From contig JAJTFU010000079.1 of NCBI GenBank assembly GCA_021299075.1, forward strand, positions 1 through 15,563: 15,563 nt of DNA, in the 5' to 3' direction. Each line of letters starts with the position of its first letter. The stretch's first letter is position 1. Positions 15,006-15,563 of this stretch are shown in pieces. The position numbers were made by a program, and so were the translations under genes. This DNA comes from Novosphingobium sp. GTDB taxonomy: Bacteria > Pseudomonadota > Alphaproteobacteria > Sphingomonadales > Sphingomonadaceae. The notes beneath the pieces were generated by a model. It made no database searches, had not been told where the DNA came from, and saw only the letters and a program-made list of their open reading frames with translations.

Positions 15006-15024
15006 GACATTTGAGTGCAATGTC
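15006..15024. promoter_or_regulatory. Inverted repeat upstream of the dehalogenase-like gene
   Basis: GACATT-TGAGTGC-AATGTC has perfect 6-bp arms with a 7-bp spacer, 60 bp before the start codon at 15085. There is no T-tract, so an operator is more likely than a terminator. Nothing else is seen in the rest of this 136-bp gap beyond a poor TTGACG box at 15038. Confidence 0.35.
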
Positions 15025-15084
15025 AGCGCAATTTCCTTTGACGTTGTCTCAAACCTCTTTTCCCTTAGATTGGCTGGCTGCAAC

Positions 15085-15563
15085 ATGACCGAACAGATCG
15101 ATCGGCGGGGCGTCCTTCTCGCAAGTGCCGCCAGCGGCTTCGGGCTGTTCAGCTGGGCAACCTCTGCCTCTGTCCCCGTCGCTAGATCGAGTTTTGAAGC
15201 TATGACCGAAACCCCCAATGCAAAATCTGCTCCAAAAGCGCTGGCTTTCGATGTGTTCGGCACGGTCGTCGATTGGCGCTCGAGCATTGCCGCTGTGGCC
15301 GCGCCGGTACTGGTTGCTGCGGGGCGTGCCGATCTGGATGCCTTTGCCTTCACCGATGCTTGGCGCGCGCGCTACATTGTTGGGATGCGGGCGTTCGAGC
15401 AATCGGGGCGGGGCTTCGTCAAGCTTGATGTGCTGCACCGCGAAATGCTCGACGCGCTGCTTACCGAGATGAAGCTCAATTTGGACGAGAGCGATCGCCA
15501 GGCACTGGTGCTGGGCTGGCATCGGCTCAATCCCTGGCCGGACTCGGTCGAAGGACTGACCCG
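15085..15563 (+). CDS. Tat-exported haloacid dehalogenase type II (HAD superfamily), 5' part
   Basis: The first 159 codons; the gene continues past the right edge. After residue 50 the protein follows L-2-haloacid dehalogenases: ALAFDVFGTVVDWRSSI contains the HAD motif I with nucleophile D56 and T60. DAWRARY and GFVKLDVLHREML form the start of the helical cap. Family members hydrolyse 2-haloacids, but many paralogues act on other substrates. The first about 33 residues add a twin-arginine signal (DRRGVLLASAASGFGLFSW, RR at 7-8, AxA-like end), unusual for this normally cytoplasmic family. The Shine-Dalgarno at ATG 15085 is weak. An internal ATG at 15205 (residue 40) would give a normal cytoplasmic enzyme. 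HAD motifs II-IV are outside the window. Confidence 0.82.
   Translation, partial: MTEQIDRRGVLLASAASGFGLFSWATSASVPVARSSFEAMTETPNAKSAPKALAFDVFGTVVDWRSSIAAVAAPVLVAAGRADLDAFAFTDAWRARYIVGMRAFEQSGRGFVKLDVLHREMLDALLTEMKLNLDESDRQALVLGWHRLNPWPDSVEGLT

Overview
The window is GC-rich, tightly packed chromosomal DNA. It looks like an alphaproteobacterium, most likely a sphingomonad (Novosphingobium/Sphingomonas/Erythrobacter type). This inference rests on overall composition, on the SRAP protein beginning in the LYRLG style usual in that group, and on the mix of flavin monooxygenase, LysR/alcohol dehydrogenase, Crp-type regulator and BKACE genes. No rRNA, tRNA, insertion sequence, phage gene or CRISPR array was seen.

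Layout. 1-456 (-): 5' part of a flavin-containing monooxygenase, cut by the window edge. 529-1146 (-): secreted protein of unknown function. 1321-1722 (+): small membrane protein, overlapping tail-to-tail with a zinc alcohol dehydrogenase (1719-2753, -). The dehydrogenase is divergent from a LysR-type regulator (2868-3746, +), with two similar inverted repeats 21 bp apart between them. 3778-4514 (-): a membrane protein and a small winged-helix regulator with overlapping ends, preceded by two TTTCC-N5-GGAAA repeats. 4621-6964 (-): a degenerate SRAP (YedK-like) protein followed by a Tat-exported amidohydrolase. 7039-8447 (+): a membrane protein resembling styrene-oxide isomerase, with a perfect 42-bp in-frame duplication, translationally coupled to a PF10118 metal-dependent hydrolase. 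8466-9029 (-): Crp/Fnr-type regulator. 9105-10402 (+): a short-chain dehydrogenase coupled to a TVP38/DedA-like membrane protein. 10494-11144 (-): a secreted tandem-repeat protein with a clear terminator. 11305-11931 (+): TetR regulator behind a cluster of three TCTAGA sites. 11970-12110: TPP riboswitch with a readable expression platform controlling thiC (12111-13970, +). 14028-14948 (+): BKACE/DUF849 protein, bracketed by a repeat of the thiC 3' end. 15085 to the end (+): 5' part of a Tat-exported haloacid-dehalogenase-type protein.

This is a set of small, separately regulated transcription units rather than one pathway. thiC makes the thiamine pyrimidine precursor under TPP feedback. The oxidoreductases, amidohydrolase, BKACE and dehalogenase suggest catabolic versatility. 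The least ordinary items are the SRAP homologue lacking all the expected catalytic residues, the QNGTTV-repeat secreted protein whose repeats differ almost only by synonymous changes, the exact duplication in the isomerase-like membrane protein, the BKACE with substituted catalytic positions, and the two pairs of operator-like palindromes. Family assignments come from reading motifs and from memory; no database search was run.
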